NCBI GenBank assembly: GCA_009760855.2
Contig: WPIO01000002.1
Coordinates: forward strand, 12,996,001-13,060,000
Source: Cristatella mucedo
Taxonomy: Eukaryota; Bryozoa; Phylactolaemata; Cristatellidae
Direction of reading: 5' to 3'
Length of the DNA: 64,000 nt
The translations under genes and the position numbers were made by a program. The notes beneath the pieces are model-generated. The model worked only from the letters and a program-made list of their open reading frames with translations. It ran no database searches and was not told the origin of the DNA. Below, piece after piece: positions 1 to 11,877 of the stretch (position 1 is the first letter of the stretch; every line of letters starts with the position of its first letter).

Positions 1-162
1 GCATGCAGGCACACACAAGACCAATGAAGCATGACTAGGCATTAATTTTAGTTTCAGCTAAATGAGCATCTGCAGAGTTCAGCCTCCACTTTGCCTCGGT
101 AAGTTTGTGGGGTTATCTGTGCTTTTTTTTCATTCATCCTGCTTTCAGCCTGCTTGTCCCTA

Positions 163-170
163 TGTGTACG

Positions 171-216
<46 letters not shown>

Positions 217-223
217 TGTGTGT
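163..223. repeat. (TG)n microsatellite
   Basis: A run of TG dinucleotides, nearly pure from about 174 to 212 and flanked by TGTACG-type interruptions. The Cys/Val-rich reading frames across it are products of the repeat, not genes. Confidence 0.95.
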
Positions 224-1255
224 ACATTTGAGTGCATGTATGCTAGTGAGCAGAGTGTGCGGAGTAGCTTTCTCGAGAAATGTCATTCTGTTTGGAGCGC
301 CATCTGTCGTGCTTATGCATTGTATGCCGGACGGTAGTTAGCACTAATGCTTTACTGATTGCAGTGCACAGAAGCACGGGCAAGCAGGACAAGGTAGGCA
401 CCAGCCCATGCATGGGCATGGCCACCCGGGTTATGCATGGGCATGCGTCTATTAGCGCGTCATGCTGGCCGGCAGCGCTGCCCATCAGCAGCTTTGGCCG
501 AGCTGCCTTACGCCCTTCCAGAGTCGGTTGCATGCCGCCTGAGCTGATGTGGCTAATCTGCAGTGGCAGCCGTACAGCATCTGGGTGTGCATCAATCAGC
601 AAGTGCAGGGCCTTGGCCATTTGGCAGCTGCAGGGGCAGTGTGCAGTCGAGCCCCAGGTCAGCAGCAGGGGCTGCTGTGACGACCGACCTCTCATTGGCT
701 GCAGTCCCTGCTATCGAATCTCACAGCAAGTGACCCTAGCAAGCTGTTGTGAAGCAGCAGCCGGTGCAGCCGAGGCTTTGTACTCGGCCTGTCTAACAGC
801 ATGGGCAGCTGTGGAATTGCTGTCCAGCAACTGAAGCAGCAGTGCCACAGATTGGCAGCCTCCTTGCTAGCTAGACCTAGCTGGTTACCAGGGGCAGCTA
901 TGCAGTGCAATTGACCTCAGCCCTGCCTGGCCAGTACCATTAAGCTGGGCTGACGTTGTGGTCTCTCGAAATGAGGGGGAATAGCCAGTGCTGTCAAATC
1001 GCCACCTGTGCACCAGGTCAGATACCAATCGTGCTCTAGTCTGGCAGTCTGCACCACTGGGCTCCACTTCGGGAGGCATTTCCCGAGCAGCCAGCTTCAC
1101 ATCCAGCAACAGGCAGTTGAGAGCAGTTAGTCTCACTATAATGGATGGAGAAGTGATTGCTGTAGGCAGCAGCGCCATATCGTCGCACCCTTCCCGGGGT
1201 GCACTGGAGTGTTTTGTCATCTAATATACTGAGAGTTGCTCTTTGATGGGGACTG
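224..1255. other. No recognised gene; GC-moderate, CTGC-rich DNA
   Basis: This stretch has an open frame of 184 codons (280-834, plus) and opposing open frames on the minus strand. None shows a domain, conserved motif or convincing splice structure. The composition is enriched in GCAGC/CTGC words, which by itself keeps several frames open. I see no repeat family that I can name here. Confidence 0.5.
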
Positions 1256-1257
1256 CC

Positions 1258-1432
1258 ATGGGAGTGATGGCACACTAGGTAAGGTGGTTGCTTTATACGA
1301 CCTTAGTCCAGATGTCGTGGGTTCGAATCCTAAGGTGGGTGATTCTTAATCTTCGCTGCAAGCAATGGTGATAGCGGTTAAGGCTCTCCTGTCGCCATAC
1401 AAAAAAAGCTGTTAAATCAGCTGGTATTTTTA
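1258..1432 (+). mobile_element. tRNA-derived SINE, copy 1
   Basis: The head GTGATGGCACACTAGGTAAG resembles a tRNA A box, and GTGGGTTCGAATCC (1318-1331) is a clear RNA polymerase III B box. The non-tRNA body contains GGTGATAGCGGTTAAGGCTC and ends with GCTGTTAAATCAGC followed by a T-rich stretch. The same modules recur in order in more than a dozen other places in this window, which identifies a SINE rather than a single tRNA gene. Confidence 0.85.
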
Positions 1433-1959
1433 CCTGTTGATTTGGAAGGATGCTGCCATGTGGGCTGACTGTGGCAGCTCTTCTCTCTGGCTGCCGGCAG
1501 CCTGATTGGACCTTCTTTTCCAATCCTGTGGAGCCAAGTCTCCATACAGAATGCATAGCTCAACGTGATCCCATTTTGCTCCAGGCTGCAGAGGCTCTGG
1601 GTCGAGCAAAGTGAACCACCGCAGCCCGGTAAAGTTACAAGTAGGGACGAATTGCTTTATTAAAGAGGTGGCTAGCTTTGCACTTACTTGGATGCAGCAA
1701 ACAATGTAATGCAATTCAATAACTAAAGAGGTGGCTGTTGTTGCAGTTGTTTTGGCTGGCTGTACTCCCTGGTCGATCTAATTTCGCTCTGCCTCTCTCA
1801 GCATGTGCAGCTTTAGTTTCCACTTGTTGCTGGGGTAAATCATCAAATTACATGTCTCGCTGCTTTCTTGCTGCTTTCGTTATGGGAAGAACTGTTTTTT
1901 CATTTCTTTTCTATCGGTGTCGTCACATCTGCCCTTGTCAAAAAGTAGTCTTGTTGGTG

Positions 1960-3125
1960 GTCAGTGCATTAAGCCTAATTTAGTCAATTCTAACTTGATA
2001 GTTATGGGAAAACTAAGTGTAACTTTGAAATTGAAAAACTTCATTCTCAAAATCGGCCCTGCCAGTATATGTACTGTTTCGTCTTCCCGAAATCCAAGTG
2101 TACTTTTCCAAAGTCAAAGTCACCTTTCACTATTCTATCTCATCAGCTCCACAGTCAAGTCTTCCTTCTTCCAGTTACTTAGCATTGCTAAACATTTAGG
2201 TTTTCTTAGACAGGTAGCCGTGATGGCACACCAGGTAAGGCGGCTACTTTCACGACCTCGGTCCCGAGATTGTGGGTTCGATTCCTGTGGCGGGCGATTC
2301 TTTATCGCCACTGCAAGCGGTGGTGATAGCCGTAAAGACTCTTCTGTCGCTATGCAAAAAGAGGCTGTTTAATCAGCTAGGATTTGTGTATTTATTTATA
2401 TCCAAATCGATCCATGCATTTGGGACATCCCACCTCGAGATGTGTAACTTGGTGCTTGCTTATCTATCGGTGTGTGCAATCAGGCACATGCAGTTGGTGC
2501 AAAACTTTGTAGCTGGGCTTGCCTGTTGTAAGAGTCTGCAGTTGCCACGTCATTCTACTTCTAGCCGACCTGAACTTTCTACCAGGCGAGCAGCATATCA
2601 ACTTGAAGTTTATATCACTTATTTATAAGTCCCTTCATTCTCTGGTTGCAGCCTACCTACCAGAACTACTTCCCTACCAGGCTAGTCGTCTGCTTGCTGA
2701 ATCAAATCGCTTAGATATACCTCATACAAATCCTAAATCCTCTGGCTATCTTGCGTTTAGATTTTGTGCTCCCAAAGCCTAAAACTCACTCCCTACTGAC
2801 GTCATAACATCCCCTGACTTGACGACATAAGAAAAAAGCTAAATACCAACATATTTATCATTTATCATTTAGTCATCATTTAGTGAGTCTTTATGATTGA
2901 TCCTGTATGTGCTTCTGAGTGCTGACACTGTAGTGCCTACTGGCACTAACCCTATTTGGATGCTGACAGTGTGCACGGCCCTTCTAGCCACGGTATGCTT
3001 GTTGACATTGTGATTGCTACCACTAACCATTTGATCATGCTTCGTTTACAGTATATATGAAATGCCTTGAAAGAGATTTAAGTTCTCTGATGGTGCTATA
3101 CAAATATATTACTAATACTATTATT
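1960..3125 (+). mobile_element. Decayed L2/CR1-group LINE, RT C-terminal part and 3' end
   Basis: The nucleotide sequence parallels the younger LINE copies at 18.3 and 23.2 kb. It starts at the block corresponding to their LLVMGK region, runs through the counterparts of HISSTVKS and PHTN.KS, and ends in the 3' hairpin block near 3065-3105 followed by an ATT-like tail. The reading frame is broken many times. A SINE interrupts it at 2214-2394. It has no motif A or YADD box and is inactive. Confidence 0.8.
2214..2394 (+). mobile_element. tRNA-derived SINE, copy 2 (best plus-strand copy)
   Basis: The head is GCCGTGATGGCACACCAGG, the B box TGGGTTCGATTCC is at 2273-2285, the body is GCAAGCGGTGGTGATAGCCG, and the tail is GAGGCTGTTTAATCAGCTAG. 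The LINE reading resumes on the far side near 2395 (TATATCCAAATCGATCCATG corresponds to the RT block containing GTCCATGCATTCGTGACATC), so this copy inserted into an existing LINE. Confidence 0.9.
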
Positions 3126-4560
3126 GCTGCATTGTGTGTAGTCTTTGTCATTAACTTGTATTGTTAGCATTTAAGTGAGCAACATAGGTTGTCATCATTT
3201 GTCAAAAAATGTTAACTAATTATGGCCACAATCCTAGGAGCTGTCTTGATATCTTTTGTGTGACTTCGCATGCATTTATATCTTGTGACTTGACGTCTGT
3301 CACGTGTCTCGGTGCCTGTCTTCTCTCAAATACTTTATTCAAGTGCTTTTGGTTGTCCTGTGTTAGTTGTCGTCCATTTTGTCAAACGTGATGACCTTGT
3401 CACGGCTGGTTATGTAGACGGCTTGTGCACACTAGTTGCCATTATTGATCATGCAGTTTAAATGTGTATTTCACCTGCATGCAGCACGCGGCCATGCTTT
3501 GCAGTCGATCTGAGCACCGGGCAGGGAGAGGGCTTCAAATCAGCTGGCTTTCTGACTTTTAGTTCCTTATCGACCTTACCAGTGCTTCTTTGGTCATGCA
3601 TGCTATTTCATTCCCTTTCTGCTTACAGAGGGCAGCCGTTACTGCTGCTGTTCGACAGAGGAGCTCGTTAAACACACGGACCGGCTGTGAAGCGTCACTG
3701 CCTCACCGGGTCGCGTCTGGTGCGCCACAACTGCCGGCAGCCAACCTCAGACTGCCGGCACCTGCGTGGAAGCGTAGGGCTAGCACTGCGGCCACTCTCT
3801 CGGTGCAGGCATCTCAGGTTTGCTCATGCCTGATACCTTGCTCTCTGCAGTAGCGTTTGCCGCGGCTGCTGTACCTGTTTTGCTGCTCTTCCTGAGCGTT
3901 CTGTTCCTCCTAGCTTGTCCCCGTGGCGCTATGCATCCCAGGCTTGCCTCTATATGCCACACTTGGTCGTGCATGCCGACTGCTCATGGTTGTGGGTGAT
4001 GGGGGCAGCAGAACATAGTGACTTGCTACTTTTGTAGCTAAGTAGCCACACTTGCCCAAAGACCATGCAATTATTATTACCATAGTAGCTACGATAATAA
4101 TAATTATAATAACATTTAAATATGGATTGGCGGCCTGCTCTCGGATTGCTCATCATCAGCTGGTGGCTACGTAGCTGTTTGTGCTCGGTGTACCCAATGC
4201 AAGCCATTCCACGCTAATGCAGTAAATTGGTTGCACTATCTATTTTTGTACTGGCTTGAGCACTGTACCTGCAAGCTACTTTGCAAGCTTTGATGAAGGC
4301 ACTGTTAGGCACCAATTTGGATCGCGGTCTGCTCTCGGCGCAAGGACTGAATATGAGGACATACAGAATTGGAGCTATTACAGTTTTGTTAACACATGTG
4401 CTGGCTTCCGGCTTGGAACCTTTAATCACAGGAAAACCTCTTATCAATGCTGGCTGTATGCATAACACTTTTGTCTGCCTAAAATTCCTTAAACGGACCT
4501 GAAAACCTGAGTCCATAAACCCCTGCAAGGAATATGCACACAACTGTCTGGAATAATAAA
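3126..4560. other. No gene seen
   Basis: Small open frames only, none with recognisable domains. An AAT-rich microsatellite near 4065-4110 could be the tail of a very short inverted LINE fragment, but no 3' hairpin is legible beside it. Confidence 0.5.
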
Positions 4561-4563
4561 GCA

Positions 4564-4740
4564 TATGGGTCTTAGCCCAGGAGGTAAGGTGGTTGTTCTT
4601 CATGATCCTGGTCGTAGGTTCGATTCCTGTAGTGGCAATTTTTTCCTTTTTCCACTGCAATCAGTGGTGATAGCTGCGACGGCTCTTCTGCCTCTATATA
4701 AATGAGGCTGTTAAATCAGCTTGCCATTTATTTTTTAAAT
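4564..4740 (+). mobile_element. tRNA-derived SINE, copy 3 (second head type)
   Basis: The head GGGTCTTAGCCCAGGAGGTA is a different A-box region from copies 1 and 2. The B box is GTAGGTTCGATTCC (4614-4627), and the body (AGTGGTGATAGC) and tail (GAGGCTGTTAAATCAGC) match the common family. The copy ends in TTTATTTTTTAAAT. Confidence 0.85.
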
Positions 4741-6240
4741 CCAGAGAGTTTGCCTGTGCCTACCTTCAACTCTCCAAAAATGCAATCTTCCCCTAACGAG
4801 CATACATTCTGCGCATGTTTGACTTAGGCCCTTTTCTTGCAATAGGATCAATGTCATTACTAGATTGGCAGCTATTATTTGTTTGTGTTATGATTATTTA
4901 AGCACAAAGCAGCCTCCAGTTACGTTGGTGCAGGCATGCATGCACTCTGGAGCAAGTATATGCCTGTGCCTGTGGCTGCCGTGTATTTGTGCTGTATTCT
5001 GAACAGGTTTGTGCAAGCTCCTGCATTCTATTGAGGACCTAGACATTTCAAATAGTGGTGCAACCGGCCTTCTGCCAAAGTGCTGGAATTGAACATTTTC
5101 TCGATAAGCAATGTCGTGCAAAACAGTTTCTATGCAACCGAGATCAAGCCTAAGTGCTGCCACATAGCTGAGGGACCCCATTTCGCCCAATTTTAACGAG
5201 GTTTGTCCTGTGCTGTTCGACCCACTGGCTCATTAACTGGGTTGCACTGCCATTGCACAAGACTGTGCATTTAAGGACCAAGTTCGGCCACACTATTACA
5301 ATGCAATTCCTTCCTGGTGTTGTCACTGGAGTTGTACTGCAAACGGTGCTATAATGTGGTAAATATCAGAAACTCTGTCCCAGCAAGACGTCTGACGTAT
5401 GTGGAAGAAGCTGTCACTAGAACAACACATAATATTTAAGTGCATTATATATTATTTAATATTATATATTTACATACCTGTGTGTGCGTTTGTGCATGTG
5501 TGCGTGTGTGCGTGCATGTGTGCGAGTGCGCGTGCGCGCACTATGGTGATTGGTGCTGTTCCACTCAAGTACACGTGCGAAGTTATCTTAGCCGTCACCG
5601 GCCTGATATATGCCTGCATAAGTGCATGCACAGGCAGGCACACATTCGTGTGCGCCTGCCTGAGCATCATATACATCTTCGCACTGTCATTGTGGAGGCT
5701 TTGCAGATTTGCCTGTACCTAGGCATGGCAAGGGGAATTGTGCATAGAGAGGGCAAGCGCTCATGAGAGATAGTTGCAACAATGCTCACTAAAATTCTCA
5801 TTCGCGGTAGTAATTCTTCGGCAGAACACGGATAAATAGCGACCGGGATAGCCAGAGATGGTTGAACTTTGTATCATGCTACAGTAACTATAAAACTGGG
5901 TAGACTACGGGTTAGGCTATTTCCAAACGACCGTCCTAGATGCACCAAAGTCTTCTAGCTATGTCACTGTCACAAGTCTGGTACTAGGTAAGCAGCCACT
6001 TTATTAACTCTCTACATTATGGTCGCATGTGCCAGCAATAACAGGGGGGAACTGAGCAGCCTGAGATGCATCGGGGATGGCAATGATATAATACATCAGG
6101 TCTGCCGGGGCAACATGGGATACTAATGATACAAACATACCCGAAAGCCAAAGGGCGGCCCTCGTGCCGAAGAAATCTTGAAGACGACCGTTGCTTACTT
6201 GGAGTATTAGTCACGTCGTCAGAGGTGGTACAAGTAACTG
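4741..6240. other. No gene seen; short TG-rich tract
   Basis: Apart from an impure TG/CG alternating tract (about 5475-5545), I recognise nothing here. Open frames across the tract are repeat products. Confidence 0.5.
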
Positions 6241-6247
6241 CATAAAG

Positions 6248-6440
6248 GTGAGACAGAGAGACAGACAGAGACACAAAGAGAGACAGAGAGAGAGACACGA
6301 GGGGAGGTTAGAGAGTGAGAGGGAGAGACATAGAGAGACAGAGAGACAGACAAAGAGAGACAGACAGAGAGACACAGAGAGAGACAGACAGAGAGACACA
6401 GAGAGAGAGATAGATAGAGAGACAGGGACCGAGAGAGGGG
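6248..6440. repeat. GAGA/GACA-rich simple repeat
   Basis: Almost 200 bases of AGAGAC, AGACAG and GAGAGA units, purine-rich on the plus strand. The Arg/Glu-rich and Ser/Leu-rich open frames over it are not genes. Confidence 0.95.
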
Positions 6441-6548
6441 GAACTTGAACTTGCTTGCATGACCATGGTGACTTTTTTGTGCAATTAACTTTGAGGATTG
6501 CAGAGAGAGTATTTAGTCTGGTCACTACGCTCCTTTCCAGCTCACTCA

Positions 6549-6600
6549 AAGTACATTGAAAGAGATTAAATTATCTTGGGTGATATACAAATGCGCTGCA
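6549..6600 (+). mobile_element. LINE 3'-end fragment
   Basis: The words TTGAAAGAGATTAAATTATCTTGGGTGA and ATACAAATG match the terminal hairpin region of the local LINE family (core AGAAAGAGATT...TCTCTGAGG). Only the last tens of bases are present, so this is a severely 5'-truncated or decayed copy. Confidence 0.55.
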
Positions 6601-6619
6601 ATGCATGCGATGACAATAT

Positions 6620-7080
6620 TAAATATCAATTTGTCTTTATTTACTGTTTCTCTAGGCAGCTGGCTGCTTATGGCAAGTGGCAATTGCGCAGCCACCTAGT
6701 TTTTTCGAGCACATTCCCTGAGCCTCTGCTCTGCCTTACTTCGAGGTAGCATGTAGCTGTGCCACTTCAGCATTGGTCTTAGCCAAGCCAAGCGTGTCGG
6801 CTCACTGTCCACCCGGCATCTGACCAGTGCTCGGCTGGTGGCTCTTGCAGTCGTCTGCTGGTGCCAACAAATGCGCCCCGACGGCCGGCAAGGTCGGAGG
6901 TGTGCTGGCCAGCCTGGGCCGATCATCGCAGTGTCCAGCACCGATAGGCAATGCTGTCACGGCAGCCGGTCGTCGTGCCAGCAGCCAGCCGTGGTTGCCG
7001 AAGTCAGGTAGGCAAACACAGTGAGAAAGCAAGCCAGCCAACTCCGCGGCCAGCGTGAGTCAAAATGTAGCTGCTGCCAC
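6620..7080. other. No gene seen; GCC/CAG-rich DNA
   Basis: Both strands carry overlapping open frames of 65-81 codons, kept open by GC-rich CAGC/GGC words. There is no family resemblance or splice pattern that would select any of them. Confidence 0.4.
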
Positions 7081-7093
7081 TGTTGCCAATGCT

Positions 7094-7165
7094 AATAATG
7101 ATAATAATAATAATGCACTTGATAAAGCACCCTCAGAGAACTCAGCTTCCTTCTAAGCACTGCTG
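7094..7165 (-). mobile_element. LINE 3'-end fragment, inverted, with AAT tail
   Basis: TAATAATGATAATAATAATAATGCACTTGATAAAGCACCCTCAGAGAA is the reverse complement of the LINE terminal hairpin plus ATT tail seen at 19.6 and 24.6 kb. Only about 70 bases are present. Confidence 0.75.
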
Positions 7166-7179
7166 CACTGTCCTCAGCC

Positions 7180-7760
7180 TTTCTTGCTGCCACTTCTGTG
7201 CTGTTCTCTCGCTTGCCGTTTGGCTGGTGGTCAGCTGCGCCCCGCAAGCCGGTCAAGGGCCCAGCGCACCGTGTGGCACACGACAGGCTGGTTGAGCAGT
7301 CACGATGTCGTTGCCATCATCTGCTGCTCGCTCTCAGAACGACGATCGTTCCGCCCTCGCTCGCCCTGCACAGCAAGGTCTGCTGCTGCTGCTGCTGCAG
7401 ATATGGCTACAGGGACCGCGGCTGTAAGACCTGCAGCAGTCGCACCAGCAGCTGCTGCTGCTGACCGTGGCAAGACAACAGCTGCTAAACGGCCGTTGCC
7501 GGCCTCCGAACTGAGACGGTCTGCAGCTTCAGCTGGAGGCCTACGTCGACCGGCAAAGGTAGCTCGTGATGTGAGTGAAAACATCGCAGCCGCTTGTGCA
7601 GCAGCAGTAACCGGCTGCAGATTGCAAGCTGGTAGCACTGGACGATCGTTATCCGAAACTTTGCGTTGATGAATGCAGCATGTCCTACTGCTGGGCTGCT
7701 GTGGCCTCGAAAGTCGTGCAGTAAGCAAGTACCTGGCGAGGGGGGACAACAACTGGGCCG
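7180..7760. other. CTG/CAG-rich stretch with open frames on both strands
   Basis: CTGCTGCTGCTGCTGCTGCAG at about 7380-7400 encodes poly-Ala, poly-Cys or poly-Ser depending on frame. Frames of 161 codons (plus, 7184-7669) and 150 codons (minus, 7752-7300) overlap here. The plus frame is Ala/Arg-rich with no recognisable domain. Coding status cannot be decided from sequence alone, and composition explains the open frames. Confidence 0.4.
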
Positions 7761-7826
7761 AGGGCTGGTGTAGACTGATTATAGCTGCTGCATTGTAAGT
7801 TCTTATGCAAACACATCTAGAAGAGA

Positions 7827-7829
<3 letters not shown>

Positions 7830-7902
<73 letters not shown>
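7830..7902. repeat. (GA)n microsatellite
   Basis: About 36 uninterrupted GA units. Confidence 0.97.
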
Positions 7903-7903
<1 letters not shown>

Positions 7904-8439
7904 CATAAAGTCAGAGCCTTCCATCAAGGATGCAATTGCCGTGAAGGACTGAGGTGGTGTTACCAGTAGCAGTTCCTTCAACAAAGTTCCTTACTACAAG
8001 CGCAGCACTTGTTACATGGCCATTCCCGACCGATGGGTGACAAAACCGCTGAAGCCTTTGCCTCGAAGCACGGCGAACAAGTCACACATGCTACCTCAAT
8101 ACACGTAGCTATGCCGACGGTAACAGAGCACGGCTGCAAAAGATAGTGCCCTTGCCTAATTAGAACAAGTCTATACTGTCAATATAGGCCAGTCTATTTT
8201 GAATCGACACAGATGTACAAATGTACTTCATCAGCCATAGCGTTCAGCTCATTTGGAAGCCCAGAAAATGTTGACAGACTATTACGAGAGTTGGGCTTTT
8301 TATGCCACTTAACCCAGCCCCGAGATATCATTGGTTCCTAATTTGTATACAGTACAATTCATCAACTGCGAATAAAAATTATTATGTAGCTGCAATAGGA
8401 GGATTTCTCTAAGACTAAGACTAAGACTCTCTAAGACTA

Positions 8440-8632
8440 TTACTCACTTGACTTCCCCCTGCCAAGTTTCACCGGTTCAAGGCGCAGTCGTACGGCTATC
8501 CTCAGAGGAACCACCGTATGACTCGTCTCTCTATCGCAATTATGCATACCAAAAAGCTGATTCTGCTTTCAGCGTGCTATTGAAAACTCTCTTGCGTAAC
8601 GCCCACGTAATCTTTGTGGCTTTGTGCAGTTA
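8440..8632 (-). repeat. Unclassified interspersed repeat R1, inverted copy
   Basis: CCCACGTAATCTTTGTGGCTTTGTG (8605-8629) is close to the reverse complement of the block at 63795-63825, and the inverted neighbourhood includes the counterpart of GGTTTTTTGGTACACATACGG at 13.53 kb. The similarity is patchy, so the low-coordinate boundary is approximate. Confidence 0.45.
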
Positions 8633-8639
8633 CAGGTGG

Positions 8640-9715
8640 AGATACATTACATAACAAAGTCGCATGCACAGTGTTAGCCCAGTGCTGGCCACACTGCATC
8701 TTCATTTTGCCTCGTGTCTTTCTTTCCAGTCTCTTTATACCCAGTTGTATCGAGGACAGTAGTTCCTCTTTTTCTTTTTCTTGAAAGCACTGCAATGCCG
8801 AAAGCCATTGCCGCGGGACCGAGAGCGTGTGAGGAAGTGATCCCACATTCTATTACTTTCCAGCCCGTGCCTCCAAGACACGGTTGGAAATGAGTGTGAG
8901 CAGAATTTTCTGGTGCTGCATAAATGCACGCTCATGCTTTGTTCTATTGTAATAGGTTGCCGAGCAGCAACCTTTTCGGTGGCTGCAGCCTGTCATCGCA
9001 GACCGTATCCGAGGTGCATCGAGAAATCGAATAATCTAGCGACCTCTGGTTTCCCAGCTCGATGCTCTACCTGGCATTTTGGTACATTTTGTCAGGGTCA
9101 TCCTGTGCCAAGGCCCCTTTACCCATCGTCGGTGCCCTGTTGTGCAACTTTGGCAGACCTAAGTTATGCAGGGCTGCTTGAATCAGCAGTCTTGTGGGGC
9201 AGATGCCTTTTAGTGGATACGGCTAGTAGCAGGCCAGAGGCTTCTTCTCGACCGTGTCTGAATGCCAACTGGCTGCCAGCGAGATAGCTGCTGCAGATTG
9301 GGGGGGTGGGGGACAACTGAATGGCTGGCCACTGGCTGGCTGCTAGCACCGGACGCATCTGCAGAGGTACCTGGAGGCAGCACCATCAGGTAAGCACCTG
9401 GCACCATGTGGTCGATCGTCAGTGCACCTGTCCTACTTCCTTCGTGGCATTGCATCGCCGTGTTCGCTTCTCAATCTGGCGAGGGATATTCTTCTTAGGT
9501 TGTGGCAGGTGTAGTCTACCTGCCAGAATGTCTGTGAACCGAGCTGTAGCCTTGCTGGAGCTTTCGTGCCTTTTTCTTGTTGGCTGCCTGCCAGACGTGT
9601 CCTCCTTTTAACCCCTGACCTCCCCCCTCAAGCCAGCAACTGTCTCATGTGGCTGCCAGCAGGTCTTCAAGGGGGATAGAGTGGAACAAGTTTGCCCTTG
9701 TCGAGCAATACCCCT
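8640..9715. other. No gene seen
   Basis: A plus frame of 124 codons (8913-9287) and minus frames over the same DNA have no recognisable domain. Base composition is unremarkable apart from TGGCTGGC-rich patches. Confidence 0.4.
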
Positions 9716-9721
9716 TGGATC

Positions 9722-9845
9722 ATAGCCATGGGGCGAGGTGTTTACTCTTCACTTAGTGTCCAGCTGCTGGTGATCCCATAATGCCCACTGCAAGAGGTGG
9801 TGATAGCCGTGACGGCTTTTCTGCTGTTATATCTAATATTTAAAC
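9722..9845 (+). mobile_element. SINE copy 4, degenerate
   Basis: The body is recognisable as GCCCACTGCAAGAGGTGGTG followed by ATAGCCGTGACGGCTTTTCT. The tRNA-like head is badly decayed (CATGGGGCGAGGTG). Confidence 0.6.
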
Positions 9846-9904
9846 GAGTGGTTTAATCGCCCAATACATGCTCCACAACGATCCACGAGCCCACAGGAGG
9901 CGGT

Positions 9905-10040
9905 TCTTGCTCTTTTCTGAGGGTTCAAGTCCTGAAGTGTGCAATCTATACTCTACTAACCAACGCAAAGCAGTGGTGATAGCAGCCTGCCAAGGCTCTT
10001 CTGCTGCTAAATCAATGACGCAGTTAAATCGCTGCAAATG
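9905..10040 (+). mobile_element. SINE copy 5, degenerate
   Basis: The B box survives as GAGGGTTCAAGTCCTGAAG. The body AGTGGTGATAGCAGCCTGCC and the tail GCAGTTAAATCGCTG follow. Together with the copy at 9.72 kb it forms a direct pair about 180 bp apart. Confidence 0.6.
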
Positions 10041-11850
10041 AGTATCGAAAAACTGCAGCCGTCTGCTTTCGTTATGCAGTCCTAGCTGGCAAGGTGCCAC
10101 CTCTGCTTCCTGGGAAGAGCAGCAGCTGGAGGGCACTCGATTCACTGCCGGCTTCGGAGAGCAGGGTGCAAGTGGGTGCATTCCAGCTCCTTCCTCCAGC
10201 AACCGGCCGGCCAATCAGCCTGCCACCATTCCTGAAGCTGCCGCTCCGCTCCGTCCGTCCGTGAGACCGGCTACGTCACCGGCCACGGCCATGGCTCCTG
10301 TCGGCAGCAAGCTCGCCAGTGCCAGCAGCCATTACTGCTGCTGGAGCATCGTGAGACCACGTGGAAGCCACTGCCAGTAGCTGCTGGTGCGTCGGTCGCC
10401 GGCTGTTGTCCAGCCCGCTCAGACCTGTGCGCTCGCACGTGTGCATGACTGAAGCAAACGAACGACCCAGCCCAGAAAATGTGCAGCTGTGAGCAATAGC
10501 GTCGTCTGTGGTCCAGTCGGTCGGTGCGAAGGCCGTCCAGCAGCAGCTCTAGGACACCAACCAAGCGATAGGTGAGGAGTGCAGGGAGCAGCACACACGC
10601 GGACTGCACTTCGCGCGTGCACCTCGTTCTGCTGCTTCTGCTTTTGCTGAGCTCTCCGCTCTCTCGTTGTCTCTGCTCTCGGCCACTTCTATTGGTATCG
10701 GCAAGGTGCGCCGGGAGGTGGGTGGGGTGGTGGTGGTGGTGGGGGGGGCAGTCTGCTGGTTTACACTAGGCGCTTCCCTAGCAGGCCGGGCTTAGTCTCG
10801 CCTGAACGCTGCCGGTGTACTCAGCTAGAGAGGCTGCGCTCCACTTGAATGAGCTTTTGCTTTGCTAAGGGCAGCGTCCACTTCAGTAGGCAGGTGCTAG
10901 CGCGAGGAACAGCCGATGCCATAACTGCATCGCCAGTAGCAGACAATGGTACTGGCCTATCCTTCGGGCTTATTCCCCTCCGCGGCATTCGTTCCTTCGG
11001 CTCACTGTCGAAAGGGACCTGCAAGGTGGCATCTCGTTGGAAACTCGCGATGATCTCCAGCTTCTTGATGCACATGCTAATTTTCATGCTTGTCTGTGCA
11101 TGCAAGCGAGCACTTTTCGTAAAATTTATTTTTGCGGGCGATTGATCTAAATGAATCAGCTCTGCATTGCAGCCAGCTTTACACTATTTGAGAATTGCTG
11201 CCTCGATATCAGATCGCAAATACTTATTGCCTGCATGACGATTGGTCTCTGGGAGTGCATCGAAGCTCTTCTCATTGTAAAGGGTACAAATAAATGGTGA
11301 TGGGACCGTCGTGCCGTCGTCAGCTGTGTGTCACTTCATTTTCGCCGGACCACTGGCACTGGCACAATCTGTCGGATCGGGGAAGAACCTGTCTGTCGGA
11401 GCAGCCCCCACGCGACCTCATCATCACAAGGTTTCTGAAGGTCGTTGTCTGGCAGTTGCCTCGACTTGGCAGCTGCCCTGCTGCCAGCTGCGATGCCATC
11501 GTTGGATAATAAAATGTTTCGTGATCAATTGATTTGCCAAGATGCTGCAGGCCACTGTTGGTTGTCCAGTAATCAACTTCAGACCGAAGCTACACTAACG
11601 ATTAATCTCTTTTAACTTTTAGTAGTCATCATGAAAGCTGAGGTCCATAGGCTTGTGTTATAATTGCCTGCCTGGGCAGCCGCTGCCTATTCGATGGTTC
11701 TAAGGCCCAAACATGGTGAGACAGAACAAAAATTATGAGCGATAGCAAGCAAAAGCAAGCAGCAGAGGCTCCTGGTAGCCACGCCCGGCTACTTCCGACC
11801 TATTAGCAGAGCCGATCTGCCTAATTTCCTAGCTCAGATCTGATTAAATC
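10040..11850. other. No gene seen; CTGC/GGTGG-rich DNA
   Basis: Open frames on both strands (for example 112 codons, minus, 10609-10271) coincide with CAGC-rich and GGTGG-rich composition and show no domain. A TGGGGTGGTGGTGGTGGT run lies near 10723-10750. Confidence 0.45.
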
Positions 11851-11877
11851 AAGCTGTTTAATGGTGCCAGGACTGCC

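Noticed and set aside
1318-1331. B-box sequences as functional tRNA genes
   Set aside because: No complete cloverleaf can be drawn, and each is followed by the common SINE body, so they are SINE heads.
7184-7669. 161-codon Ala/Arg-rich plus-strand frame as a gene
   Set aside because: It overlaps a 150-codon frame on the other strand and is built on CTG/CAG repeats, with no recognisable domain.
9905-10040. Directly repeated SINE pairs as a CRISPR-like array
   Set aside because: Repeats are long, diverged, not regularly spaced and carry pol III boxes; the DNA is eukaryotic.
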